Of a stretch of DNA of 64,000 nucleotides, positions 52,270-64,000 are shown piece after piece. The stretch is from Asterias amurensis (Eukaryota > Echinodermata > Asteroidea > Forcipulatida > Asteriidae). The notes beneath the pieces are model-generated. The model searched no databases. It was given only the letters and a program-made list of their open reading frames with translations, and had not been told where the DNA came from. Each line of letters begins with the position of its first letter. The stretch's first letter is position 1. A program made the position numbers and the translations under genes. Location: the NCBI RefSeq assembly GCF_032118995.1, contig NC_092652.1:21318044-21382043 (forward strand), read 5' to 3'.

Positions 52270-52985
52270 TCAAAAATGCTTTGGTGGCAGCAGGTGGGAT
52301 TCATCTCCTTGTTCTTGTGGGAACGTGTGCTTGCTCAGTACTATGTAAACAGTGGAATAAGATATTTGGTAAGAAACTGCTCTAGAATTGCAAAGGTTGA
52401 GTAGGCTCTAATCCTACCCAAGTAACATGCATGTGATTTTTGTCTACAGTGCACACATAAATTATATAAAAAAATATATGTAAAATGAATAGTGGAAAAT
52501 TACTTGGTGTCTCTGCTTGCCATCATGCATCCTACACTCTCCCAATGAGAAACCACACCTTAGTGAGAGGGGTCTGTAGGTGTGTGCGAACCTGTGACAG
52601 TTAAACAAAATTTCTTCTTAGTTTAACAATCTGACCTTGCGCCTTTTATAAAAAGTTGATTTTCTGTCTTCATTGTGCTACCTTCCATTTACTTTGATCG
52701 AGATCTAATTTATCACTGGATGTTTGCTAAATATTTAAAGTTTGCTTGAATAAAATATTAGCAGTATTGTGTATTAATATTGCTTATTGAGTTTTGTTCT
52801 TGATTTATACCCCCATGTTGAAATTATGGAAATGTTCAAAGCATATATATAGCCACTGACTTTGTTCTCAAATAAATTTTAAAATGTAATTTTTATGACC
52901 CTATTTCTTTGGAAAGTTGGAAAAACAGTGATCGATTTTGATTTTGTTTATGTATGGCAATATACCTTGTAGAAATTTACCAAAA
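52270..52985. other. Intergenic, no recognised feature
   Basis: AT-rich sequence between a repeat and a SINE. No exon or RNA gene supported. Confidence 0.4.
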
Positions 52986-52989
52986 GGAA

Positions 52990-53550
52990 TTTGTTATGGC
53001 TGAGTTGTCTAGCGCACCAAACTCAAGTTCTGGTTGCTTAAGTTGCCAGAGTAGCCTAGTGATTATTTGTTTACCTTGGTTGAGATACTTGTTCCATTGA
53101 GCAAGAGGTGTAGTAATACTTTGGTATGGCACTTTGAGGGGAACATTTTGCTGGGGGAAAACAAAATCAATATTATTCTTAATATGGTGTTTCTGATCAG
53201 CTGAGTGTGGGTTCGAATCCCCAGCCGTGACACTTGTGTCCTTAAGCAAGACACTTTACCATTGCTTCGTCCTTCAGATGGGACGTAAAGCCATTGGTCC
53301 CATGTGTTGTGTAACGCATGTAAAAGAACCCAGTGCACTTATCGAAAAGAGAAGGGGTTCGCCCCGGTGTTCCTGGCTGTGGCTGCTGCACCGTAGCACC
53401 TTATAAACCCTTATAAGTGCTAGTCTCAGAATCCATCACTGGAATAACCTATCTTTCTGAAAGTTTGTGCATACTCAGCGCCTTGAGTACCTTGTTTGGT
53501 AGATACGTGCGCTATTATAAGACTTTGATATTATTATTATTATTATTATT
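52990..53550 (+). mobile_element. tRNA-derived SINE, second body type, split head
   Basis: The head ATGGCTGAGTTGTCTAGCGC starts at about 52995, is interrupted (about 53035-53190), and resumes at the B box GTGGGTTCGAATCCC; body GGACGTAAAGCCATTGGTCC; 3' end GATACGTGCGCTATTATAAG and (ATT)n tail. Confidence 0.7.
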
Positions 53551-53624
53551 ATATTTGTTTGTTACCATGACACAGAATGTTACGCTATATTCCCAACGAA
53601 CTAAAAGTGCCTTTCAGCAGAATG

Positions 53625-53990
53625 TAATGATAATAATAATAACTTTTGATTTATATAGCGCCTAATAACTAATACTTAATTCTCTAAGCGCTTTACATTA
53701 GTGCCCTGGTCATAGTGCCAATAACATCACTTTTTTTTAATGTTTCTCAGCTCCCTAGGGAGTATACAACCTGGGCAACAGTTTATATCGCTCCAAAGGC
53801 TTTTTCATTCACAATATCAACCTCTACCCTCGCAGGTACCCATTTATTCCCCTGGGTGAAGAGAAGCAATTTTAGTAAAGTATCTTGCTCAAGGACACAA
53901 GTGTCACTACCGGGATTCGAACCCACACTCCGGTGAAAACGCACCAGAACTTGAATTCGATGCTCTTAACCACTTGGCCATGACACTCTA
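53625..53990 (-). mobile_element. Full-length tRNA-derived SINE
   Basis: On the minus strand: TGTCATGGCCAAGTGGTTAA (A box), B box GTGGGTTCGAATCCCGGTAG, CTTGAGCAAGATACTTTA, body and AAGCGCTTAGAGAATTAAGT, with an (ATT)n tail. Inverted relative to the SINE just before it. Confidence 0.9.
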
Positions 53991-53999
53991 CAATTGGTT

Positions 54000-55216
54000 G
54001 CTCATATGGCTTTGCTATTTTTGTCAGTGGAGTTAATTGAACTATGAGATGGAATCAGTGGCAATGGAATTGAATTAGTATTGGTTTCAGACTCTTGTGT
54101 TTGTTTACCACATAATTAATTCCGACAACGAGGGCGCTGTTTATTGATACAGCGAACTTCATCATTCATTGCAGTGTAATTTATTTTCTTATAATCTCAC
54201 AGTGCAATATTTGTTGGACATAATGATTGAATGGTGAGTGCTCTATATTCCGACACCAGTGTTGTTAGGTTTGGAAATGTTAAGACCTATAAAAAAAAAC
54301 ATGTAAGAATTTTATAGATCTTATAGTTAAAAAAAAATCTTACAAAACACTATTTTAATGGTTTCTATAGAGGCATTTAGCAGCCTATAGGCCCTCCTAG
54401 ATGGACTTTTGTGTAAGGGTTATTTACCATGTTTACCAGACATTATGTAAATCTATCTGGCCATGAAGCTGTGATCTCACAAAATGGCCTATATTGACTA
54501 TAGCTTGCTACAACTGAACATGGAGGTAGACACAAAACTACCTCCATGAACTGAACCAATTCAGACAAAGAGGGTGCTCTTCATGACCAGCTAGCTATGA
54601 CCAGCTAGCTGTATTATATAACCAGAGAGTGTAATGTTTATTGGCACTGCCCTGGATGTGAAATACACCTGTACAGGTACATGTAACAATAGCTGGTAGG
54701 CCTACATGTATATGCAGACTCTAGGTGCCATTTTCGATGTGCCACCCATTGGATTGGTGAAACCCTTTAAATAGCTCCATGGTGAAACTGTGGTAGAGGA
54801 AGAGCTAGGATAGCTCCATGGTAAGTACTAGGGGGAAGTGGTCTGCTTGCATGCCCCTATAGAACTATGAGGTTCATTCCACTGTCTGCTGTGGATACAA
54901 TAACGGAGCGAACTTCATAAATAATAGTTAGAGTAGGGTCTGCTAAAGTTTGTTTTAATCCAATGTACACCCAATGTACATTATTACACTGCCATGGTCT
55001 CCATAGACTATCTATGAGCCTGAGCTTGGCATCTCTGTGATTTGACAGAGATTGTCATAGCTGCAGACGTGCGGGGACCAGCTAGGCGTGAGCTACAATT
55101 ATCCCATTTAACTCTGAGATCCCTCCCCTGAAAAAAACCCTGGTGTCTTGTATCAATTTTGCCAAAATTCAACTTTCATTTGAAATGGTAAACAAGTCTC
55201 TTTTTCTATTTCATTG
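54000..55216 (+). other. Upstream region of the SDR gene
   Basis: No element was recognised apart from a short tandem duplication (GACCAGCTAGCTAT, near 54585-54610). An untranslated first exon of the SDR gene is expected here or further upstream but could not be placed. Confidence 0.35.
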
Positions 55217-55252
55217 CAGAATAAAGTATATTAAATAGCGTAACAAAAAACC

Positions 55253-58200
55253 ATGGCATCATGGCTGGTCATAATTGCTTTGGTGGTCATCATTGCACTA
55301 ATCATCCAAGACATCATGGACCGAGTCTACAAAGACGTCACCTACAAGTACATCCTTGTCACAGGCTGCGATTCGGGGTTCGGTAACCTCTTGTCACGAT
55401 ATCTAGGACAGAAGAGAGGTTGTCATGTCATCGCGGCCTGTCTGTCCGAATCTGGGCTTGAAGCTCTAGAGAGGGAAGCCCCAAAAGGGACTGTCACTGG
55501 CATTGTCATGGATGTCACAGACACAGAGAGTATACGACGAGCTCGGGATAGAGTTGCAACAATTGTGGGTGACAAAGGCAAGTTTCATGGTGTTAAAGCC
55601 TTAAAATACCCAGCAGTGTAAAATTTTCCTACTTTTTTTTCCCCTAGAGCAAAATGTAAGCCTGTTGTTGTTTGAATACACAGATACTAAATGTTATTTT
55701 GAACTGTTGAAAAAAGTTCTAGTTTTTCCACCAATATTATAGAAACATATGTTGATTAAATTGATTTGAATTGAATCAAATTGAATCATTGTCTTTTTCT
55801 TGATGTAGGTTTGTGGGGCCTTGTTAACAACGCCGGTATAGCAGGAATCCCAGTTCCCTATCACTGGACGGAGAAGCGTGAAATACAACGAGTACTGGAC
55901 GTGAACCTAATGGGAACCATTGAAGTGACCAATGAATTCTTCCCCTTGATACGACAAGCGAAAGGGCGCATTGTAAATGTTTCCAGTGCTGCGGCCGTTA
56001 TGCCCACGGCCATCGGGGGATACAGTATCTCTAAACTTGGGGTGGAGGCTTTCTCGGATGCTCTACGGTGAGTGTGAGGAAAATATATTTTTTATGAAGA
56101 AAGGTAGAGGGAAAATTGTGTGAATTTGATAGTATTTAGATTGGTGTTATTGGAGTGTGTATTAAACATGGTTATAATCATGGTTGTAATCATTGCTTTT
56201 GACTGTTGTTTTATCCATGTGCCAATGGAAACTAAAAGTATGTATATATTTATGATATGTGATGAACAGTTGAGTTATAATTCTATAATTGTAACTAATC
56301 CTAATCTGCTCATTATAGCTAAGGCTTGGTACATAAATGTTTTTTTTTGCTGTTAACTTTATTCTGGTAAGAATAAATTTGTTTGTGCTTAGCTATTTGT
56401 GCTTTAAGCATCTCTTTTTTTGTTTTTGTTTTAGTATAATCTTTGTTTTTCTTTAATTAACTAACTCCTTTAAGTTAAATATTTGTTACTTCTGCTTTCT
56501 TGAAGTGTTTTACTTTGAGGATAATGCAACTGGTTCTTCTTGTTTGTCTCCTTCTTAGTTTTATTTAGGGGTTCACGGAATTCCTGTTTATACTTCCAGT
56601 TGTTTTATATATTTTGGTATAGTTATTGCCTGCTTGTTCTACTTTTAATCTGTCAAGTGTCTCGAGCAATTTTGTTAAGGTGGATTTTAGCGCTATTTTT
56701 AAAAAAGCATTTAAAAATGTTTGTATTTAAATTTTTATTTTTATTGTTTATTTATGTACCAAGCCTAAGCTATAATGAGCAGATTAGAATTAGAGTTACA
56801 ATTATAGAATTAGAACTAAACTGTAAATTATCAAAGGTAAATTACTACTACTACTACTACTACTACTACTCCTACTACTCCTACTCCTACTCCTCCTCTT
56901 CCTCCTCCTCCTCCTCCTCCTCCTCCTCCTCCTCCTCCTCCTCCTCCTCCTCCTCCTCCTCCTCCTCCTCCTCCTCCTCCTCCTCCTCCTCCTCCTCCTC
57001 CTCCTCCTCCTCCTCCTCTTCTTCTTCTTCTTCTTCTTCTTCTTCTTCTTCTTCTTCTTCTTCTTCTTCTTCTGCAGTGTAAGTTGCAGGGCATTTGGTG
57101 TCACTGTTCACATCCTTGAGCCTGGCTTCTTCCAGACCAACATTGTAGCAAGAGATTCTACATTGACGTCAGTGACCAATGTATGGAACAGGCTACCCAA
57201 ACAGGAGAAGGCAGTGTATGGTCCAAAGTATCTTGATAAGTGTAAGTATCATTTTTAGGTCCTTTTAAAATCTACGGCTTTGGCTTTGGATTCGGCTTTA
57301 TCAGGCTCCGTCCTCTCATCTGAAGCCCTATTGTTTTGTTTACTCGTGTGTTTGTTGTTTTAGTTTTGAAATGAATGCGTACTAAATCAAGCATCCTGTT
57401 TATGGTCGAGTGGTCGAGTGCACCAGATATAATTTATGGTATCCAAGACGATCGTTGGGGTGTGGGTTCGAATCCCGGTGATGACACAATATTTGTCCTT
57501 GAGCAAGACACTGAACTATAGTTGCTACTCTTCACCCAGGAGTAGGTTCTATGGGTGTTTGTTCAGTCAGAGTAATTTCTTGTGATTGTTTTAGCTTTTG
57601 TGCTAAGGTATTTTTCATTTGTGTTTTAACCTTTCTTGTATGCCCTAATTGTATGTGTATTTTGTATGCGTATTTGTAATGTTTTTTGGCTGTTAGTATA
57701 TGTATATCTTTTTATACTTCAATTTATTGTTAGTCTCTTCAGGGAGAGCCTCTAGACAGTGTGTCTCTTTTAGGCAATCCTTCAGGCTCCAGATGTTTCT
57801 TTTTCCCTCCTCTGTATATATACATGTAAATTGTTCATTCCTGTTTTTTCACCTAATTAACGTGCATTTAATTGTTGTCGATTTTATCTACCTGAAAAAA
57901 AGAGAGAAATATATACATTTTTTGCAGCACAGGCTGTATCTGGAGAGGGAGCTTGCGAGATATGGTATAAGGAATTAAAACAAGGGAAACAAATTTCTTT
58001 TTTTATGTTTTTGTCCCCAAACCAATGTTCGAGCCGCATGTAAGTGTATATCTGGCTGGTGGCTTCAACGGAAATTTATACATAATTTATGTATATTTTA
58101 TTTTCTGTATAAACCGGATGCCCCCACCCTTTTATGTGACTGTATGTTTTGTTATTTATTTGTCTGTTTTATTTCCGAATATCACAATAAAAAATCACAA

Positions 58201-58425
58201 AACATACAAACAAAAGGTACAAGAGGAGGGTACCAGGAGAAAGCCTAAGCTTATCAAGGGCTTGGTCCCTATAAAATAAATGAAATATAAATATACATAC
58301 TTTGCAGCAGTTTAAAGCTGCTTTTTTGTAATTTGCTTATTTGTTTCTTGTATCTTTCTCTTATTGTTTGTTTTATTGTTCTCTTTATGCACTTAGAGGC
58401 TTTTTGCATTAGGTGCTTAACAAAT

Positions 58426-58515
<90 letters not shown>

Positions 58516-58974
58516 GAGAGAGCTTATGAGATGTTCAATTCTTATTGTCTATTGTTTAATATCCCATATACTTTTATTTATTCTACTTGGGAAGCAAATT
58601 CATGATTTTTAATTATGACAATAAATATTTTAAATCTGAAATTGAATTTTGTTCATTACAAGAATAAACTTGATTGAGTTTGGCCAAAAAAAAAAAAAAA
58701 AAGCACATTTGTAAAATTTGACTGACATGAATCATCTCATTTTCTTCTTGCCTTAGTACTTTCAAAGGTTGAGATGGTTCTCGACAGATGTTCTCCATCC
58801 TGTCATCTAGTCACTGATGCTATGGAGCACGCCCTCTGTGCCCGTTGGCCATGGCGACGCTACATGCCTGGAAACGACATCAAATTTATCTACAAACCAC
58901 TGTCTATGATACCTCCGTGGATAACGGACTACATCCGTTACTGGCAGGTGCCTAGGCCAGAACGTCATAATTAA
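55253..58974 (+). CDS. Short-chain dehydrogenase, retinol dehydrogenase/17-beta-HSD6 group (SDR9C-like)
   Basis: NAD(P)-dependent oxidoreductase of retinoids or steroids, probably ER-membrane anchored. Four coding exons: 55253-55577, 55809-56067, 57078-57241 and 58757-58974 give 321 aa, normal for the family (about 317). Residues 3-20 are a hydrophobic anchor. Cofactor motif TGCDSGFG is at 37-44, NNAG at 115-118, the Asn of DVNLMG at 141, VNVSS at 164-168 and the active-site YSISK at 180-184; the later ILEPGFFQT is also typical. The start lies in ACCATGG, 35 nt after an acceptor (CATTGCAG ending 55217), so an upstream non-coding exon is expected. Intron 1 appears to be GC-AG. Exact substrate cannot be told; RDH7/16, HSD17B6 and DHRS9 are all near relatives. 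Confidence 0.9.
55578..55808 (+). other. SDR intron 1, GC-AG type
   Basis: Using AAAG|GCAAGT as donor and GATGTAG as acceptor joins to DKGLWGLVNNAG, the exact family sequence. The first in-phase GT donor (CATG|GTGTTA, 12 nt later) is weak and would insert four residues (KFHG). GC donors typically match the rest of the donor consensus perfectly, as here. Confidence 0.7.
56845..57073 (+). repeat. CTA/CTC/CTT triplet microsatellite at a splice acceptor
   Basis: About 230 bp of pure triplets: CTA units, then a long CTC run, then a CTT run, leading straight into TCTGCAG, the acceptor of SDR exon 3 (57078). On the coding strand almost all bases are pyrimidine. It therefore forms the polypyrimidine tract of that intron. 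The long Ser, Arg, Gly or Glu reading frames through it are artefacts. Confidence 0.95.
57393..57600 (+). mobile_element. tRNA-derived SINE, 5' part
   Basis: TATGGTCGAGTGGTCGAGTG (A box), B box GTGGGTTCGAATCCCGGTGA, CCTTGAGCAAGACACTGAAC. A possible 3' end of the same element, GGTGCTTAACAAATGTATT, is at 58412-58435, with some 800 bp of foreign DNA between. SDR intron 3. Confidence 0.7.
58427..58510 (+). repeat. ATT microsatellite
   Basis: About 28 uninterrupted ATT units following a SINE-like 3' end. SDR intron 3. Confidence 0.95.
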
Positions 58975-59363
58975 AAGCTCTATTACAACTAAGGCCAAGT
59001 AGAAAAAGAAACATGTTTAGCGTCCCCGCTCGCTTCCTTTTTAAAGGCGGCCTCCTTTTTTATTTATTTTTTTATTTTATTTTTGTATGCACTTTTTAAA
59101 ATTTTATTCTTTTAATGATTTATTTTTTATTTTTTTAAGGACAAAGGGTTATTCAAAACAATCTGACTGTCTTGTCAGAATGTCTTGACCAAAATTTTTC
59201 ATTTATGTATTGTGTGTTTGAGCAGTAGAAAAAACAATGCATATTTGACATTTTAAAAGGAATGGCGGCCATCTTGAAATAAAAAATTAATAATAAAAAT
59301 CCCCTCCTCCTTCCCTTTTTTGAGAAACACGGACGCTAAACATTTTTTTTTTTTACTCGGCGT

Positions 59364-59369
59364 AATAAA
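59364..59369 (+). terminator. Candidate poly(A) signal of the SDR gene
   Basis: AATAAA 390 nt after the stop, in an AT-rich 3' region. Another AATAAA occurs near 59276 and either could be used. Confidence 0.35.
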
Positions 59370-60287
59370 GTTGAACTCATAAAGCCAAAAGGAGAAAATG
59401 ATAAACATAATTGTTAATTAACCATTTTCTTAACTTTGTTTTGAATGGTGTCATTTTTTTGGTTGTTTCAAATGAATAAACCATTAATAATTATCAACAT
59501 GTTCACTTTGAAGTAATGTGGTTATGTAAGAAGATGTCAGTTTTTATGCACCAAAATTTGAATCAGAGAACGCTTCTCTGGTTTGTATTTCTTAGGGATT
59601 ATTATTCCTGCGTGGACAATTATTCGCTCCAGGTTTTCTGGTAATATCTTAAAAATGAGAGCACCTTTTGTTAAAGTTATTGTATATATCTTCATTTATC
59701 ATCATCCTTCGATGAAATGGTGTCAGGTTGCTTCCCAAATTAGTTGTTGGGTCTCGTTTAAATTGAAATTTGTGTCTTTGGTTATAGTTTTTGGAAAGCG
59801 CATTTTCCTCCTGCCGTGATGTGGATGTCCACCAGAAGATCAGGTGCGATATGGGTCTAGTAACTGATTGATGCGAGATAATCTTTATGAAATATTTTTC
59901 CTTGATATGTGACAGACTGGAAAGTTTATCTTTTTTTCCCAATATTTTTATTTGGTCCATAAATTAATTTATTAAACAAGTTAAAGCTAAACATTTTTAC
60001 CACAACACAACAAATAATACTTTTGAAACAATTTACAAAATTTATAATCATGTACAGACATTGAGATAAATCAGTTTCAAACTCTCTTACAAACAAATAC
60101 TATCATGCACAGGAGTACTTTCTAGTACATTATCAAATTGGTCTTAAAATGTTGTCTAACAGCAAGAATAAATATAGGAGATTTTTCATCATAACCATAG
60201 CGGGGTTCGTGGAAGTATAAACTCTAAACCAGTCACTGCAGGTTGGCCGTCACATCACAATATAATAGTGACGGTGCCCTTTGTAAC

Positions 60288-60840
60288 CTGGGCCAAATTT
60301 CATAAAGCCGTTCGAGACTCTGTACCCGTTTGGTAATTACTCAAAATATCTATTATCATAAAACCTTACTTGCTAACAAGCAACGGAGAGCTGTTGAAAG
60401 TATAAAACATTGTGAGAAACGACTGCCTCTGAAGTAACATAGTTTTTGAGAAGGAGGTAATTTCTCACTAAAATAATAAAAGACTTCTGGCCAGAAGCCA
60501 TGTATTCTGAAAGCACAATATTTTGTACAACAAGGGTGGTTTTTCTTTAATCATTTTCTTGCAACTTCAACGACCAATTGAGTCCAAATTTTCACAGGCT
60601 GGTTATTTTATACATATGTTGGGATACACCAATTGAGAATACTGGTCTATGACAATTACCAAACGTGTCCAGTGCCTTTAAGCACAAAATACTCCTTGAC
60701 AAATTTCTTTGGCTGAGCAAAAAATTAGTGCGGCACCAACCACAACAATGCAAACTTTAAGTAATTTTGGCTGGTAACCTATTTCTGCTCAAAAATACTT
60801 TTCTGTGCTTAGCAAGTTGTTTGTGCTTACACAGGGCCCT
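60288..60840. repeat. Family D MITE split by a family B MITE
   Basis: Left D end GGGCCAAATTTCATAAAGCC and right D end TGTGCTTACACAGGGCCCT surround a family B copy (about 60318-60680). Confidence 0.75.
60318..60680. repeat. TA-flanked MITE, family B copy 5 (nested)
   Basis: ACCCGTTTGGTAATTACTCA ... ACGTGTCCAGTGCCTTTAA with centre GACTTCTGGCCAGAAGCC. Left terminus eroded. Confidence 0.85.
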
Positions 60841-61583
60841 GATGGCATACATGGGCATGTGCAGTAAGTTGGGTAGAGTTTATAATTCAATGTACAGTCA
60901 CAAGGCTCCAGTGATCATCATGACGACATTCCCCCTTGAACTTTGACAACAAAATGCGGGGTGGGGGAAAATCACAATTCATTGAATTAACTCAATGCTA
61001 ATTTCATTAAAAGAAAAATCCATCTTCCATAGTCTGGTTTACTGTCTAAAATCCTATAACGTACATTGACTGGTGTCTACAAATCTTTGCTGAGCAAATC
61101 AATATCTTCTTCGCAGCTAAAGTGAAACGTGGCTCAGAAGGCTTAACTAGTGTCCAAAAAAACATTGATTCCATCTGTTTAAAAATGTCCTTTTGATGTA
61201 TTTTGTAAAGTGACCTTTGTACAAATTGATCGCTGATCTTAAATACAAAAAGTGTCGCGTACATTCTCTTTGTAATATTATTGCTTCAAATTTTCGGACT
61301 TTAAAAAACCCCTGACTGTATCTTTTATATAGTGTTTTATTAAAGTTTACAAATGTCTTTTCCAATTGAAAATGATTCTGTACAATCGTAGATGATCTAA
61401 AATAGTTTCATACAAATAACCATCACTTTGCTCAATTGTATGATGTTATTCAAGTGCACTGAAAGGTCAAAGGTCTTAAGATTTGATTTTGAGACATATA
61501 ATTAAAAATACTGTTTAATGTTGCTGAGCAGAATTTTTGTCAGTGAGTTTATTAGATTCTTAGCGTTTGAGATACACAGGGAG

Positions 61584-61922
61584 AGTTTACCCGATGGTCG
61601 ATATTATTTGCTTTTGCACTTTGTCTTGTATTGACCATTGACCATGTACATCCTAAGGGTTCTGGTTGAACCTGTAAGTTTGAAATGAAAAAAAAAGAAA
61701 AACAACAAAAAAGTGTCTCGTGTGAGTTATTGGTGGGCGGGGTTTGCCCTTAAGTGACTGTCCAGCAGGACCAACTAGCTTGTCATTGTCATTTCTGTCA
61801 CCTTTTCACTGGTCATGGCCGAGCTGTTAAGAGCACCGAAGTCAAGCTCTGGTGTTTCTGTTCAACAGAGCGTGGGTTCTAATCCCAGTCATGACACTTG
61901 TGTCATTGAGCAAGACACTTAA
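61584..61922 (+). repeat. Long direct duplication, copy 2
   Basis: Copy of 43754-44102, containing a SINE head (from about 61812) but breaking off after CAAGACACTTAA, where the first copy continues into a complete SINE. Confidence 0.9.
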
Positions 61923-61969
61923 GAGTCAGTTCAGGTAAATAGTTGACATACTTGCTCACGGTCAAAAAA

Positions 61970-63090
61970 TGATTTTTTTTTATACTTTGTGGGTGGAAGG
62001 GCCTTGGGGTGCAAGTAAACAAAATTGCATTTTCAATTCTATATATAGCCCGTTGCCATGGTTACGGCTCATTTTATTTTTTTTGCCATTTTAGGTCGAT
62101 TTTGGGGTCTGAAAAACTGGTTTTTAGCTCATATTTACAACTCTACCCCACCAAAATGCAATATTAATTCAAAAAACCTTTTATATCACTACAAAGTATC
62201 ATCCTTGGCCTTCCTTGAGAAAAAAAATTATTGCTTTAAATATCACCCTTGTGCTATTTTTGCACCATGCATTACAGTATGTTTTTAGAACTTGCAAAAT
62301 CGACATTTTTACCCTATTTTTGGACCCCAAAATGTCAACTTGCCAGGGGTCTCAGAAAATTTTCCTTTCGTCTGTGATTAGGGCCAACATTGGTCTTTCC
62401 ATATCTGGTGTCAAAAACTTGGGCAATTGTATCCTGTTGGGCCAGTACTGCCTCAAAACTAGACTTTTTTCCCCAAAACATGAAAAATGCCTTTTTAAGG
62501 GTCTTTCCACATAATATCGACATACGTGTCCATGGTAAAAGAAAAGGAATATTTTTTTTCATACTTTGTGGATGGTAGGGACTTGGGGTGCAAATAAACA
62601 ACATTAACATTTCAAATCATAATATAACACGTTGCCATGGTAACAGTTCATTTGTGTTTAGGCCACTTTGGGCCGATATTGGGGAATGAAAAACTGTTTT
62701 TTTAAGTTAATATTTACAACTCCACCCCACCAAAAAACAAAAATATTTCATAAAACCTTTTACATCACTACAAAGTATCATCCTTGGCTTTACTTGAGAC
62801 AAAAAATATTGCTATAAATTTCACCCTTGTGCTATTTTAAGAACGTGCATTACAGTATGTTTTTAGAGCTTGCAAATTCAACATTTTTACCATATTTTTT
62901 GCCCTCAAAATTCCATTTTTTCAGAGGTCTCAGAATATTTTCCTTTCGGTTTTGATCAGGGCCATAATTTGTCTTTTTATTTCTGGTAAGAAAGACTCGG
63001 GCAATTGTATCCTGATGTAACAGAACTGTCTCAAAAATAGACCCTTTTCCCCGAAAACATAGAGAAATGCATTTTGAAATATTTGCTTCA
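61970..63090 (+). repeat. Tandem repeat, unit about 579 bp
   Basis: ATACTTTGTGG at 61982 recurs at 62561, and CTCAGAA at 62351 recurs at 62929. The shared words GTTGCCATGGT, CCACCCCACCAAAA-like blocks, ATCACTACAAAGTATCATCC and CACCCTTGTGCTATTTT keep their order. A third, shorter and more diverged unit is at about 63270-63530. Confidence 0.85.
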
Positions 63091-63530
63091 TTTTGAATTT
63101 ATAACATGAAAAAGTTAGCTATAATTCCATCAATCTGGCAGCTTTTTATAAGCACTTTGTAGGTTTAGTGCATTACCAAACATTGATCAGGACTTGTTGA
63201 TGACCTAAATCTTATAATTTGCCCCACCCCGGCCCTGGCCCAATCATATTTCTTGACATTGCATAAAATAAAATAACAGTTTTGCGAACAGCGCCTTTTT
63301 TTTTGAAAGTCACATTTTTTAATTCCCCTTGCACATCAAGAAAGTTTGTACTGTCTTTAATGTTTTGTTGGTTCTCGGAATATTTCCCTTTTTGTTTTGA
63401 TTGGGCTATCATTATGGTTTGTATGTCTACTGGGGAGAAACACTTTGGTTTATTGTATCCTGTTGTGACACTTCTGCCTCAAAAATGGTAATTTTTCCAA
63501 AAACAATTAAAAATGCATTTTGAAGTTATC

Positions 63531-64000
63531 CCTTAGTTTGAATTGATAAAAAACAAAAACGAGCATGCTTGTTAAAAGAATATGGCACTGTTTCCATGCT
63601 CTTTAAGCCACTGAGTTCTTGTTTTGTCATAACTACTTTACCTAGTTGTACAGGTATGATTCACATTGCAAGAAGAGAAGTAGTGCGGTGAGCAATCTTT
63701 ACTGTCCTTGTCTTTACATGGCCTTATAACAGTCTTCTTGGTCCCCTGCCCGCTACCGAACTAAACATTTTCATCCCATTCAGAACAAAGAGGCTCTAAA
63801 AGTGAGCAAGTACTGTATCCAAAGTATCTAACCATTTAGCCGCTGTACCGCCCAGCCGCATTATAGCGATACACTGTATGCGGTATGAGGAAACCTCGCT
63901 AGCTTGTGTTTGTAGAAAAAAAGGAACATCAAAAGAAAACTCGATAGTCATTAGTAGGTCTACGCATTTGTTAATATATCTAGTTGTTATAGATCGTTAT
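63531..64000. other. No feature recognised
   Basis: Unique-looking sequence to the window end; no exon or repeat copy supported. Confidence 0.4.

Noticed and set aside
56540-57111. Long Ser-, Arg-, Gly- and Glu-rich reading frames
   Set aside because: They are frames through the CTC/CTT microsatellite in SDR intron 2, not genes.

Overview
The window is animal nuclear DNA: intron-rich, AT-rich and packed with short palindromic elements and tRNA-derived SINEs. The gene sequences are deuterostome-like. The repeat set (TA-flanked elements with a 'GGCAGTGGACAC' terminus, tRNA-headed SINEs) recalls echinoderms, and I think most likely a sea star. That placement is inference from memory, not something I could search.

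Four protein-coding genes can be assembled exon by exon with consistent splice phases. (1) POFUT2, the ER O-fucosyltransferase for thrombospondin type 1 repeats, lies on the minus strand (10166 down to 3536) and encodes 445 aa. (2) An unrecognised two-exon gene encoding 115 aa lies on the plus strand (12508-13220). (3) A STAT5/6-type transcription factor lies on the plus strand (16948-45886), with 21 coding exons and 794 or 796 aa. (4) A membrane-anchored short-chain dehydrogenase of the retinol dehydrogenase/17-beta-HSD6 group lies on the plus strand (55253-58974), with 4 coding exons and 321 aa. There is no sign that the four form one pathway.

The most notable result is that two unrelated neighbouring genes each carry a duplicated internal exon. 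In POFUT2 the two 67-nt copies of exon 4 are separated by a 58-nt spacer, and using both would break the frame, so they must be mutually exclusive. In STAT, exon 13 (the end of the DNA-binding domain, including the His-Gly-Asn-Gln loop equivalent to the STAT6 DNA-contact loop) exists as a canonical copy (13b) and a diverged upstream copy (13a). The window also holds a GC-AG intron, an acceptor whose pyrimidine tract is a roughly 220-bp triplet microsatellite, and a possible TAD-less STAT isoform ending just after exon 20.

Layout: 1-3.5 kb repeats only; 3.5-10.2 kb POFUT2; 10.2-12.5 kb intergenic with two abutting MITEs; 12.5-13.5 kb small gene; 13.5-16.8 kb long-hairpin MITE and the probable STAT promoter; 16.9-45.9 kb STAT with many intronic repeats, including a 5'-truncated LINE (31.4-33.8 kb) inside another element and a 9.3-kb last intron; 45.9-55.2 kb gene-free; 55.2-59.4 kb SDR gene; 59.4-64 kb gene-free, with a 579-bp tandem repeat near the end. 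At least nine families of short, mostly palindromic non-coding elements were recognised by comparing copies within the window.
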